Shown here in pieces: positions 25,587 to 37,600 of a stretch of DNA of 64,000 nt. The stretch's first letter is position 1, and every line of letters begins with the position of its first letter. The notes beneath the pieces are model-generated. The model did no database searches and was not told the DNA's origin. It was given only the letters and a program-made list of their open reading frames with translations. The stretch spans positions 1,550,001 through 1,614,000 of the forward strand of contig JARUPU010000029.1 in NCBI GenBank assembly GCA_030544235.1, read 5' to 3'. The translations under genes and the position numbers were made by a program. The stretch comes from Lepturacanthus savala. Taxonomy: Eukaryota > Chordata > Actinopteri > Scombriformes > Trichiuridae.

Positions 25587-28500
25587 ATTGTTTTAATGTG
25601 GTTTGTGTTTTAAAGTTTTTATTGCTCCATATGCATTCTCTCGGTCTGAAGAGCCCAAAAAGACAAAAAGCTATATAGGCCTAAATCAGTACAATATTTT
25701 TATAGAAAAACTTATTTACCTTTTACTTTATGTGAAATGGTATAGTTTTGGATCAGAAATTCCCCTGGAAAAGCTATTGTTTTCATGTGGTTTGTGTTTT
25801 AAAGTTTTTATTGCTCCATATGCATTCTCTCGGTCTGAAGAGCCCAAAAAGACAAAAAGTTATATAGGCCTAAATCAGTACAATATTTTTGTAGAAAAAC
25901 TTATTCACTTTTACTTTATGTGAAATGGTATAGTTTTGGATCAGAAATTCACCTGGAAAAGCTATTGTTTTCATGTGGTTTGTGTTTTAAAGTTTTTATT
26001 GCTCCATATGCATTCTCTCGGTCTGAAGAGCACAAAAAGACAAAAAGCTATATAAGCCTAAATCAGAACAATATTTTTATAGAAAATCTTATTTACCTTT
26101 AACTTTATGTGAAATGGTACAGTTTTGGATGAGAAATTCACCTGGAAAAGCTATTGTTTTCATGTGGTTTGTGTTTTAAAGTTTTTATTGCTCCATATGC
26201 ATTCTCTCGGTTGGAAGAGCACAAAAAGACCAAAAGCTATGTAGGCCTAAATCAGTACAATATTTTTACAGAAAATCTTATTTACCTTTTACTATATGTA
26301 AAATGGTATAGTTTTGGATCAGAAATTCACCTGGAAAAGCTATTGTTTTCATGTGGTTTGTGTTTTAAAGTTTTTATTGCTCCATATGCATTCTCTCGGT
26401 CTGAAGAGCCCAAAAAGACAAAAAGCTATATAGGCCTAAATCAGTACAATATTTTTATAGAAAAACTTATTTACCTTTTACTTTATGTGAAATGGTATAG
26501 TTTTGGATCAGAAATTCACCTGGAAAAGCTATTGTTTTCATGTGGTTTGTGTTTTAAAGTTTTTATTGCTCCATATGCATTCTCTCGGTCTGAAGAGCCC
26601 AAAAAGACAAAAAGCTATATAGGCCTAAATCAGTACAATATTTTTATAGAAAAACTTATTTACCTTTTACTTTATGTGAAATGGTATAGTTTTGGATCAG
26701 AAATTCACCTGGAAAAGCTATTGTTTTCATGTGGTTTGTGTTTTGAAGTTTTTATTGCTCCATATGCATTCTCTCGGTCGGAAGAGCACAAATATACCAA
26801 AAGCTATGTAGGCCTAATCAGTACAATATTTTTACAGAAAATCTTATTTACCTTTTACTATATGTAAAATGGTATAGTTTTGGATCAGAAATTCACCTGG
26901 AAAAGCTATTGTTTTCATGTGGTTTGTGTTTTAAAGTTTTTATTGCTCCATATGCATTCTCTCGGTCTGAAGAGCCCAAAAAGACAAAAAGTTATATAGG
27001 CCTAAATCAGTACAATATTTTTGTAGAAAAACTTATTCACTTTTACTTTATGTGAAATGGTATAGTTTTGGATCAGAAATTCACCTGGAAAAGCTATTGT
27101 TTTCATGTGGTTTGTGTTTTAAAGTTTTTATTGCTCCATATGCATTCTCTCGGTCTGAAGAGCACAAAAAGACAAAAAGCTATATAAGCCTAAATCAGAA
27201 CAATATTTTTATAGAAAATCTTATTTACCTTTAACTTTATGTGAAATGGTACAGTTTTGGATCAGAAATTCACCTGGAAAAGCTATTGTTTTCATGTGGT
27301 TTGTGTTTTAAAGTTTTTATTGCTCCATATGCATTCTCTCGGTTGGAAGAGCACAAAAAGACCAAAAGCTATGTAGGCCTAAATCAGTACAATATTTTTA
27401 CAGAAAATCTTATTTACCTTTTACTATATGTAAAATGGTATAGTTTTGGATCAGAAATTCACCTGGAAAAGCTATTGTTTTCATGTGGTTTGTGTTTTAA
27501 AGTTTTTATTGCTCCATATGCATTCTCTCGGTCTGAAGAGCCCAAAAAGACAAAAAGCTATGTAAGCCTAAATCAGAACAATATTTTTATAGAAAATCTT
27601 ATTTACCTTTAACTCTATGTGAAATGGTATAGTTTTGGATCAGAAATTCACCTGGAAAAGCTCTTGTTTTCATGTGGTTTGTGTTTTAAAGTTTTTATTG
27701 CTCCATATGCATTCTCTCGGTCTGAAGAGCCCAAAAAGACAAAAAGCTATATAGGCCTAAATCAGTACAATATTTTTATAGAAAAACTTATTTACCTTTT
27801 ACTTTATGTGAAATGGTATAGTTTTGGATCAGAAATTCACCTGGAAAAGCTATTGTTTTCATGTGGTTTGTGTTTTAAAGTTTTTATTGCTCCATATGCA
27901 TTCTCTCGGTTGGAAGAGCACAAAAAGACCAAAAGCTATGTAGGCCTAAATCAGTACAATATTTTTACAGAAAATCTTATTTACCTTTTACTATATGTAA
28001 AATGGTATAGTTTTGGATCAGAAATTCACCTGGAAAAGCTATTGTTTTCATGTGGTTTGTGTTTTAAAGTTTTTATTGCTCCATATGCATTCTCTCGGTC
28101 TGAAGAGCCCAAAAAGACAAAAAGCTATGTAAGCCTAAATCAGAACAATATTTTTATAGAAAATCTTATTTACCTTTAACTCTATGTGAAATGGTATAGT
28201 TTTGGATCAGAAATTCACCTGGAAAAGCTCTTGTTTTCATGTGGTTTGTGTTTTAAAGTTTTTATTGCTCCATATGCATTCTCTCGGTCTGAAGAGCCCA
28301 AAAAGACAAAAAGCTATATAGGCCTAAATCAGTACAATATTTTTATAGAAAAACTTATTTACCTTTTACTTTATGTGAAATGGTATAGTTTTGGATCAGA
28401 AATTCACCTGGAAAAGCTATTGTTTTCATGTGGTTTGTGTTTTAAAGTTTTTATTGCTCCATATGCATTCTCTCGGTTGGAAGAGCACAAAAAGACCAAA

Positions 28501-28754
28501 AGCTATGTAGGCCTAAATCAGTACAATATTTTTACAGAAAATCTTATTTACCTTTTACTATATGTAAAATGGTATAGTTTTGGATCAGAAATTCACCTGG
28601 AAAAGCTATTGTTTTCATGTGGTTTGTGTTTTAAAGTTTTTATTGCTCCATATGCATTCTCTCGGTCTGAAGAGCCCAAAAAGACAAAAAGCTATGTAAG
28701 CCTAAATCAGAACAATATTTTTATAGAAAATCTTATTTACCTTTAACTCTATGT
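25587..28754 (+). repeat. Intervening block with trimer expansion
   Basis: The order is a (marked TTTTAATG, giving a TAA), v (marked TTCCCCTGG), i, r (marked GGATGAG), a, a, s with AAATATACC in place of AAATAGACC, v, i, then r n a r n a r n. The first part recurs about 9063 bp further on and the second part about 9252 bp further on. Confidence 0.82.
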
Positions 28755-28943
28755 GAAATGGTATAGTTTTGGATCAGAAATTCACCTGGAAAAGCTCTTG
28801 TTTTCATGTGGTTTGTGTTTTAAAGTTTTTATTGCTCCATATGCATTCTCTCGGTCTGAAGAGCCCAAAAAGACAAAAAGCTATATAGGCCTAAATCAGT
28901 ACAATATTTTTATAGTAAAACTTATTTACCTTTTACTTTATGT
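27243..28943 (+). repeat. Trimer HOR r-n-a, 567 bp, three tandem copies
   Basis: Copies run 27243-27809, 27810-28376 and 28377-28943. Each has r (GGTTGG), n (GAGCCC, ATGTAAGCC, CTTTAACTCTATG) and a (AAGCTCTTG). The third a also has ATAGTAAAAC, the mark of the 9-mer, so the trimer appears to be an internal expansion of monomers 5-7 of the 9-mer. Confidence 0.88.
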
Positions 28944-31900
28944 GAAATGGTATAGTTTTGGATCAGAAATTCACCTGGAAAAGCTATTGTTTTCATGTGG
29001 TTTGTGTTTTAAAGTTTTTATTGCTCCATATGCATTCTCTCGGTCTGAAGAGCCCAAAAAGACAAAAAGTTATATAGGCCTAAATCAGTACAATATTTTT
29101 GTAGAAAAACTTATTCACTTTTACTTTATGTGAAATGGTATAGTTTTGGATCAGAAATTCACCTGGAAAAGCTATTGTTTTCATGTGGTTTGTGTTTTAA
29201 AGTTTTTATTGCTCCATATGCATTCTCTCGGTCTGAAGAGCACAAAAAGACAAAAAGCTATATAAGCCTAAATCAGAACAATATTTTTATAGAAAATCTT
29301 ATTTACCTTTAACTTTATGTGAAATGGTACAGTTTTGGATCAGAAATTCACCTGGAAAAGCTATTGTTTTCATCTGGTTTGTGTTTTAAAGTTTTTATTG
29401 CTCCATATGCATTCTCTCGGTTGGAAGAGCACAAAAAGACCAAAAGCTATGTAGGCCTAAATCAGTACAATATTTTTACAGAAAATCTTATTTACCTTTT
29501 ACTATATGTAAAATGGTATAGTTTTGGATCAGAAATTCACCTGGAAAAGCTATTGTTTTCATGTGGTTTGTGTTTTAAAGTTTTTATTGCTCCATATGCA
29601 TTCTCTCGGTCTGAAGAGCCCAAAAAGACAAAAAGCTATATAGGCCTAAATCAGTACAATATTTTTATAGAAAAACTTATTTACCTTTTACTTTATGTGA
29701 AATGGTATAGTTTTGGATCAGAAATTCACCTGGAAAAGCTATTGTTTTCATGTGGTTTGTGTTTTAAAGTTTTTATTGCTCCATATGCATTCTCTCGGTC
29801 TGAAGAGCCCAAAAAGACAAAAAGTTATATAGGCCTAAATCAGTACAATATTTTTGTAGAAAAACTTATTCACTTTTACTTTATGTGAAATGGTATAGTT
29901 TTGGATCAGAAATTCACCTGGAAAAGCTATTGTTTTCATGTGGTTTGTGTTTTAAAGTTTTTATTGCTCCATATGCATTCTCTCGGTCTGAAGAGCACAA
30001 AAAGACAAAAAGCTATATAAGCCTAAATCAGAACAATATTTTTATAGAAAATCTTATTTACCTTTAACTTTATGTGAAATGGTACAGTTTTGGATCAGAA
30101 ATTCACCTGGAAAAGCTATTGTTTTCATGTGGTTTGTGTTTTAAAGTTTTTATTGCTCCATATGCATTCTCTCGGTTGGAAGAGCACAAAAAGACCAAAA
30201 GCTATGTAGGCCTAAATCAGTACAATATTTTTACAGAAAATCTTATTTACCTTTTACTATATGTAAAATGGTATAGTTTTGGATCAGAAATTCACCTGGA
30301 AAAGCTATTGTTTTCATGTGGTTTGTGTTTTAAAGTTTTTATTGCTCCATATGCATTCTCTCGGTCTGAAGAGCCCAAAAAGACAAAAAGCTATGTAAGC
30401 CTAAATCAGAACAATATTTTTATAGAAAATCTTATTTACCTTTAACTCTATGTGAAATGGTATAGTTTTGGATCAGAAATTCACCTGGAAAAGCTCTTGT
30501 TTTCATGTGGTTTGTGTTTTAAAGTTTTTATTGCTCCATATGCATTCTCTCGGTCTGAAGAGCCCAAAAAGACAAAAAGCTATATAGGCCTAAATCAGTA
30601 CAATATTTTTATAGTAAAACTTATTTACCTTTTACTTTATGTGAAATGGTATAGTTTTGGATCAGAAATTCACCTGGAAAAGCTATTGTTTTCATGTGGT
30701 TTGTGTTTTAAAGTTTTTATTGCTCCATATGCATTCTCTCGGTCTGAAGAGCCCAAAAAGACAAAAAGTTATATAGGCCTAAATCAGTACAATATTTTTG
30801 TAGAAAAACTTATTCACTTTTACTTTATGTGAAATGGTATAGTTTTGGATCAGAAATTCACCTGGAAAAGCTATTGTTTTCATGTGGTTTGTGTTTTAAA
30901 GTTTTTATTGCTCCATATGCATTCTCTCGGTCTGAAGAGCACAAAAAGACAAAAAGCTATATAAGCCTAAATCAGAACAATATTTTTATAGAAAATCTTA
31001 TTTACCTTTAACTTTATGTGAAATGGGACAGTTTTGGATCAGAAATTCACCTGGAAAAGCTATTGTTTTCATCTGGTTTGTGTTTTAAAGTTTTTATTGC
31101 TCCATATGCATTCTCTCGGTTGGAAGAGCACAAAAAGACCAAAAGCTATGTAGGCCTAAATCAGTACAATATTTTTACAGAAAATCTTATTTACCTTTTA
31201 CTATATGTAAAATGGTATAGTTTTGGATCAGAAATTCACCTGGAAAAGCTATTGTTTTCATGTGGTTTGTGTTTTAAAGTTTTTATTGCTCCATATGCAT
31301 TCTCTCGGTCTGAAGAGCCCAAAAAGACAAAAAGCTATATAGGCCTAAATCAGTACAATATTTTTATAGAAAAACTTATTTACCTTTTACTTTATGTGAA
31401 ATGGTATAGTTTTGGATCAGAAATTCACCTGGAAAAGCTATTGTTTTCATGTGGTTTGTGTTTTAAAGTTTTTATTGCTCCATATGCATTCTCTCGGTCT
31501 GAAGAGCCCAAAAAGACAAAAAGTTATATAGGCCTAAATCAGTACAATATTTTTATAGAAAAAGTTATTTACCTTTTACTTTATGTGAAATGGTATAGTT
31601 TTGGATCAGAAATTCACCTGGAAAAGCTATTGTTTTCATGTGGTTTGTGTTTTAAAGTTTTTATTGCTCCATATGCATTCTCTCGGTCTGAAGAGCCCAA
31701 AAAGACAAAAAGCTATATAGGCCTAAATCAGTACAATATTTTTATAGAAAAACTAATTTACCTTTTACTTTATGTGAAATGGTATAGTTTTGGATCAGAA
31801 ATTCACCTGGAAAAGCTATTGTTTTCATGTGGTTTGTGTTTTGAAGTTTTTATTGCTCCATATGCATTCTCTCGGTCGGAAGAGCACAAATAGACCAAAA

Positions 31901-32860
31901 GCTATGTAGGCCTAATCAGTACAATATTTTTACAGAAAATCTTATTTACCTTTTACTATATGTAAAATGGTATAGTTTTGGATCAGAAATTCACCTGGAA
32001 AAGCTATTGTTTTCATGTGGTTTGTGTTTTAAAGTTTTTATTGCTCCATATGCATTCTCTCGGTCTGAAGAGCCCAAAAAGACAAAAAGCTATATAGGCC
32101 TAAATCAGTACAATATTTTTATAGAAAAACTTATTTACCTTTTACTTTATGTGAAATGGTATAGTTTTGGATCAGAAATTCACCTGGAAAAGCTATTGTT
32201 TTCATGTGGTTTGTGTTTTAAAGTTTTTATTGCTCCATATGCATTCTCTCGGTCTGAAGAGCCCAAAAAGACAAAAAGTTATATAGGCCTAAATCAGTAC
32301 AATATTTTTGTAGAAAAACTTATTCACTTTTACTTTATGTGAAATGGTATAGTTTTGGATCAGAAATTCACCTGGAAAAGCTATTGTTTTCATGTGGTTT
32401 GTGTTTTAAAGTTTTTATTGCTCCATATGCATTCTCTCGGTCTGAAGAGCACAAAAAGACAAAAAGCTATATAAGCCTAAATCAGATCAATATTTTTATA
32501 GAAAATCTTATTTACCTTTAACTTTATGTGAAATGGTACAGTTTTGGATCAGAAATTCACCTGGAAAAGCTATTGTTTTCATGTGGTTTGTGTTTTAAAG
32601 TTTTTATTGCTCCATATGCATTCTCTCGGTCGGAAGAGCACAAATAGACCAAAAGCTATGTAGGCCTAATCAGTACAATATTTTTACAGAAAATCTTATT
32701 TACCTTTTACTATATGTAAAATGGTATAGTTTTGGATCAGAAATTCACCTGGAAAAGCTATTGTTTTCATGTGGTTTGTGTTTTAAAGTTTTTATTGCTC
32801 CATATGCATTCTCTCGGTCTGAAGAGCCCAAAAAGACAAAAAGCTATATAGGCCTAAATC
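28755..32860 (+). repeat. 29-mer super-HOR, partial copy 3
   Basis: This block matches 20070-24175 at an offset of 8685 bp, including CATCTGG, ATGGGACAG (about 31022), AAAAAGTTATTTACC, AAACTAATTTACC and the a-v-i-s tetramer. It lacks the CTTTAACCTTATG mark, reading CTTTAACTTTATG near 29312. At about 32860 the alignment breaks, because the next consensus monomer of the super-repeat is missing. Confidence 0.85.
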
Positions 32861-33851
32861 AGTACAATATTTTCATAGAAAAACTTATTTACCTTTTACT
32901 TTATGTGAAATGGTATAGTTTTGGATCAGAAATTCACCTGGAAAAGCTATTGTTTTCTTGTGGTTTGTGTTTTAAAGTTTTTATTGCTCCATAGGCATTC
33001 TCTCGGTCTGAAGAGCCCAAAAAGACAAAAAGCTATATAGGCCTAAATCAGTACAATATTTTCATAGAAAAACTTATTTACCTTTTACTTTATGTGAAAT
33101 GGTATAGTTTTGGATCAGAAATTCACCTGGAAAAGCTATTGTTTTCATGTGGTTTGTGTTTTAAAGTTTTTATTGCTCCATAGGCATTCTCTCGGTCTGA
33201 AGAGCCCAAAAAGACAAAAAGCTATATAGGCCTAAATCAGTACAATATTTTTATAGAAAAACTTATTTACCTTTTACTTTATGTGAAATGGTATAGTTTT
33301 GGATCAGAAATTCACCTGGAAAAGCTATTGTTTTCATGTGGTTTGTGTTTTAAAGTTTTTATTGCTCCATATGCATTCTCTCGGTCTGAAGAGCCCAAAA
33401 AGACAAAAAGCTATATAGGCCTAAATCAGTACAATATTTTCATAGAAAAACTTATTTACCTTTTACTTTATGTGAAATGGTATAGTTTTGGATCAGAAAT
33501 TCACCTGGAAAAGCTATTGTTTTCTTGTGGTTTGTGTTTTAAAGTTTTTATTGCTCCATAGGCATTCTCTCGGTCTGAAGAGCCCAAAAAGACAAAAAGC
33601 TATATAGGCCTAAATCAGTACAATATTTTCATAGAAAAACTTATTTACCTTTTACTTTATGTGAAATGGTATAGTTTTGGATCAGAAATTCACCTGGAAA
33701 AGCTATTGTTTTCATGTGGTTTGTGTTTTAAAGTTTTTATTGCTCCATAGGCATTCTCTCGGTCTGAAGAGCCCAAAAAGACAAAAAGCTATATAGGCCT
33801 AAATCAGTACAATATTTTTATAGAAAAACTTATTTACCTTTTACTTTATGT
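32718..33851 (+). repeat. Trimer a-t-t, 567 bp, two tandem copies
   Basis: Copies are 32718-33284 and 33285-33851. Each holds an a monomer with TTTTCATAG, a t with CTTGTGG and a t with CATGTGG, all three standing before the k-x-a-r run. The corresponding place in super-repeat copies 1 and 2 has a single a-t-t. Confidence 0.85.
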
Positions 33852-36800
33852 GAAATGGTATAGTTTTGGATCAGAAATTCACCTGGAAAAGCTATTGTTT
33901 TCATGTGGTTTGTGTTTTAAAGTTTTTATTGCTCCATATGCATTCTCTCGGTCTGAAGAGCCCAAAAAGACAAAAAGCTATATAGGCCTAAATCAGTACA
34001 ATATTTTTACAAAAAAACTTATTTACCTTTTATTTTATGTGAAATGGTATAGTTTTGGATCAGAAATTCACCTGGAAAAGCTATTGTTTTCATGTGGTTT
34101 GTGTTTTAAAGTTTTTATTGCTCCATATGCATTTTCTCGGTCTGAAGAGAACAAAAAGACAAAAAGCTATATAGGCCTAAATCAGTACAATATTTTTATA
34201 GAAAAACTCATTTACCTTTTACTTTATGTGAAATGGTATAGTTTTGGATCAGAAATTCACCTGGAAAAGCTATTGTTTTCATGTGGTTTGTGTTTTAAAG
34301 TTTTTATTGCTCCATATGCATTCTCTCGGTCTGAAGAGCCCAAAAAGACAAAAAGCTATATAGGCCTAAATCAGTACAATATTTTCATAGAAAAACTTAT
34401 TTACCTTTTACTTTATGTGAAATGGTATAGTTTTGGATCAGAAATTCACCTGGAAAAGCTATTGTTTTCATGTGGTTTGTGTTTTAAAGTTTTTATTGCT
34501 CCATATGCATTCTCTCGGTTGGAAGAGCACAAAAAGACCAAAAGCTATGTAGGCCTAAATCAGTACAATATTTTTACAGAAAATCTTATTTACCTTTTAC
34601 TATATGTAAAATGGTATAGTTTTGGATCAGAAATTCACCTGGAAAAGCTATTGTTTTAATGTGGTTTGTGTTTTAAAGTTTTTATTGCTCCATATGCATT
34701 CTCTCGGTCTGAAGAGCCCAAAAAGACAAAAAGCTATATAGGCCTAAATCAGTACAATATTTTTATAGAAAAACTTATTTACCTTTTACTTTATGTGAAA
34801 TGGTATAGTTTTGGATCAGAAATTCCCCTGGAAAAGCTATTGTTTTCATGTGGTTTGTGTTTTAAAGTTTTTATTGCTCCATATGCATTCTCTCGGTCTG
34901 AAGAGCCCAAAAAGACAAAAAGTTATATAGGCCTAAATCAGTACAATATTTTTGTAGAAAAACTTATTCACTTTTACTTTATGTGAAATGGTATAGTTTT
35001 GGATCAGAAATTCACCTGGAAAAGCTATTGTTTTCATGTGGTTTGTGTTTTAAAGTTTTTATTGCTCCATATGCATTCTCTCGGTCTGAAGAGCACAAAA
35101 AGACAAAAAGCTATATAAGCCTAAATCAGAACAATATTTTTATAGAAAATCTTATTTACCTTTAACTTTATGTGAAATGGTACAGTTTTGGATGAGAAAT
35201 TCACCTGGAAAAGCTATTGTTTTCATGTGGTTTGTGTTTTAAAGTTTTTATTGCTCCATATGCATTCTCTCGGTTGGAAGAGCACAAAAAGACCAAAAGC
35301 TATGTAGGCCTAAATCAGTACAATATTTTTACAGAAAATCTTATTTACCTTTTACTATATGTAAAATGGTATAGTTTTGGATCAGAAATTCACCTGGAAA
35401 AGCTATTGTTTTCATGTGGTTTGTGTTTTAAAGTTTTTATTGCTCCATATGCATTCTCTCGGTCTGAAGAGCCCAAAAAGACAAAAAGCTATATAGGCCT
35501 AAATCAGTACAATATTTTTATAGAAAAACTTATTTACCTTTTACTTTATGTGAAATGGTATAGTTTTGGATCAGAAATTCACCTGGAAAAGCTATTGTTT
35601 TCATGTGGTTTGTGTTTTAAAGTTTTTATTGCTCCATATGCATTCTCTCGGTCTGAAGAGCCCAAAAAGACAAAAAGCTATATAGGCCTAAATCAGTACA
35701 ATATTTTTATAGAAAAACTTATTTACCTTTTACTTTATGTGAAATGGTATAGTTTTGGATCAGAAATTCACCTGGAAAAGCTATTGTTTTCATGTGGTTT
35801 GTGTTTTGAAGTTTTTATTGCTCCATATGCATTCTCTCGGTCGGAAGAGCACAAATAGACCAAAAGCTATGTAGGCCTAATCAGTACAATATTTTTACAG
35901 AAAATCTTATTTACCTTTTACTATATGTAAAATGGTATAGTTTTGGATCAGAAATTCACCTGGAAAAGCTATTGTTTTCATGTGGTTTGTGTTTTAAAGT
36001 TTTTATTGCTCCATATGCATTCTCTCGGTCTGAAGAGCCCAAAAAGACAAAAAGCTATATAGGCCTAAATCAGTACAATATTTTTATAGAAAAACTTATT
36101 TACCTTTTACTTTATGTGAAATGGTATAGTTTTGGATCAGAAATTCACCTGGAAAAGCTATTGTTTTCATGTGGTTTGTGTTTTAAAGTTTTTATTGCTC
36201 CATATGCATTCTCTCGGTCTGAAGAGCCCAAAAAGACAAAAAGTTATATAGGCCTAAATCAGTACAATATTTTTGTAGAAAAACTTATTCACTTTTACTT
36301 TATGTGAAATGGTATAGTTTTGGATCAGAAATTCACCTGGAAAAGCTATTGTTTTCATGTGGTTTGTGTTTTAAAGTTTTTATTGCTCCATATGCATTCT
36401 CTCGGTCTGAAGAGCACAAAAAGACAAAAAGCTATATAAGCCTAAATCAGAACAATATTTTTATAGAAAATCTTATTTACCTTTAACTTTATGTGAAATG
36501 GTACAGTTTTGGATCAGAAATTCACCTGGAAAAGCTATTGTTTTCATGTGGTTTGTGTTTTAAAGTTTTTATTGCTCCATATGCATTCTCTCGGTTGGAA
36601 GAGCACAAAAAGACCAAAAGCTATGTAGGCCTAAATCAGTACAATATTTTTACAGAAAATCTTATTTACCTTTTACTATATGTAAAATGGTATAGTTTTG
36701 GATCAGAAATTCACCTGGAAAAGCTATTGTTTTCATGTGGTTTGTGTTTTAAAGTTTTTATTGCTCCATATGCATTCTCTCGGTCTGAAGAGCCCAAAAA

Positions 36801-37600
36801 GACAAAAAGCTATGTAAGCCTAAATCAGAACAATATTTTTATAGAAAATCTTATTTACCTTTAACTCTATGTGAAATGGTATAGTTTTGGATCAGAAATT
36901 CACCTGGAAAAGCTCTTGTTTTCATGTGGTTTGTGTTTTAAAGTTTTTATTGCTCCATATGCATTCTCTCGGTCTGAAGAGCCCAAAAAGACAAAAACCT
37001 ATATAGGCCTAAATCAGTACAATATTTTTATAGAAAAACTTATTTACCTTTTACTTTATGTGAAATGGTATAGTTTTGGATCAGAAATTCACCTGGAAAA
37101 GCTATTGTTTTCATGTGGTTTGTGTTTTAAAGTTTTTATTGCTCCATATGCATTCTCTCGGTTGGAAGAGCACAAAAAGACCAAAAGCTATGTAGGCCTA
37201 AATCAGTACAATATTTTTACAGAAAATCTTATTTACCTTTTACTATATGTAAAATGGTATAGTTTTGGATCAGAAATTCACCTGGAAAAGCTATTGTTTT
37301 CATGTGGTTTGTGTTTTAAAGTTTTTATTGCTCCATATGCATTCTCTCGGTCTGAAGAGCCCAAAAAGACAAAAAGCTATGTAAGCCTAAATCAGAACAA
37401 TATTTTTATAGAAAATCTTATTTACCTTTAACTCTATGTGAAATGGTATAGTTTTGGATCAGAAATTCACCTGGAAAAGCTCTTGTTTTCATGTGGTTTG
37501 TGTTTTAAAGTTTTTATTGCTCCATATGCATTCTCTCGGTCTGAAGAGCCCAAAAAGACAAAAAGCTATATAGGCCTAAATCAGTACAATATTTTTATAG
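33285..37600 (+). repeat. Second member of a 9.1-9.25 kb long-range duplication
   Basis: The order and private marks of 24222-26865 (a t t k x a r a v i r a a s) recur here at +9063, including TTTTAATG (34655) and TTCCCCTGG (34822). After one extra a monomer at about 35929 the match continues at +9252 through the r n a r n a run up to about 37600. The upstream r has GGAAAAGCAC where this copy has GGAAGAGCAC, and the s here has AAATAG where the upstream copy has AAATAT. Confidence 0.83.
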
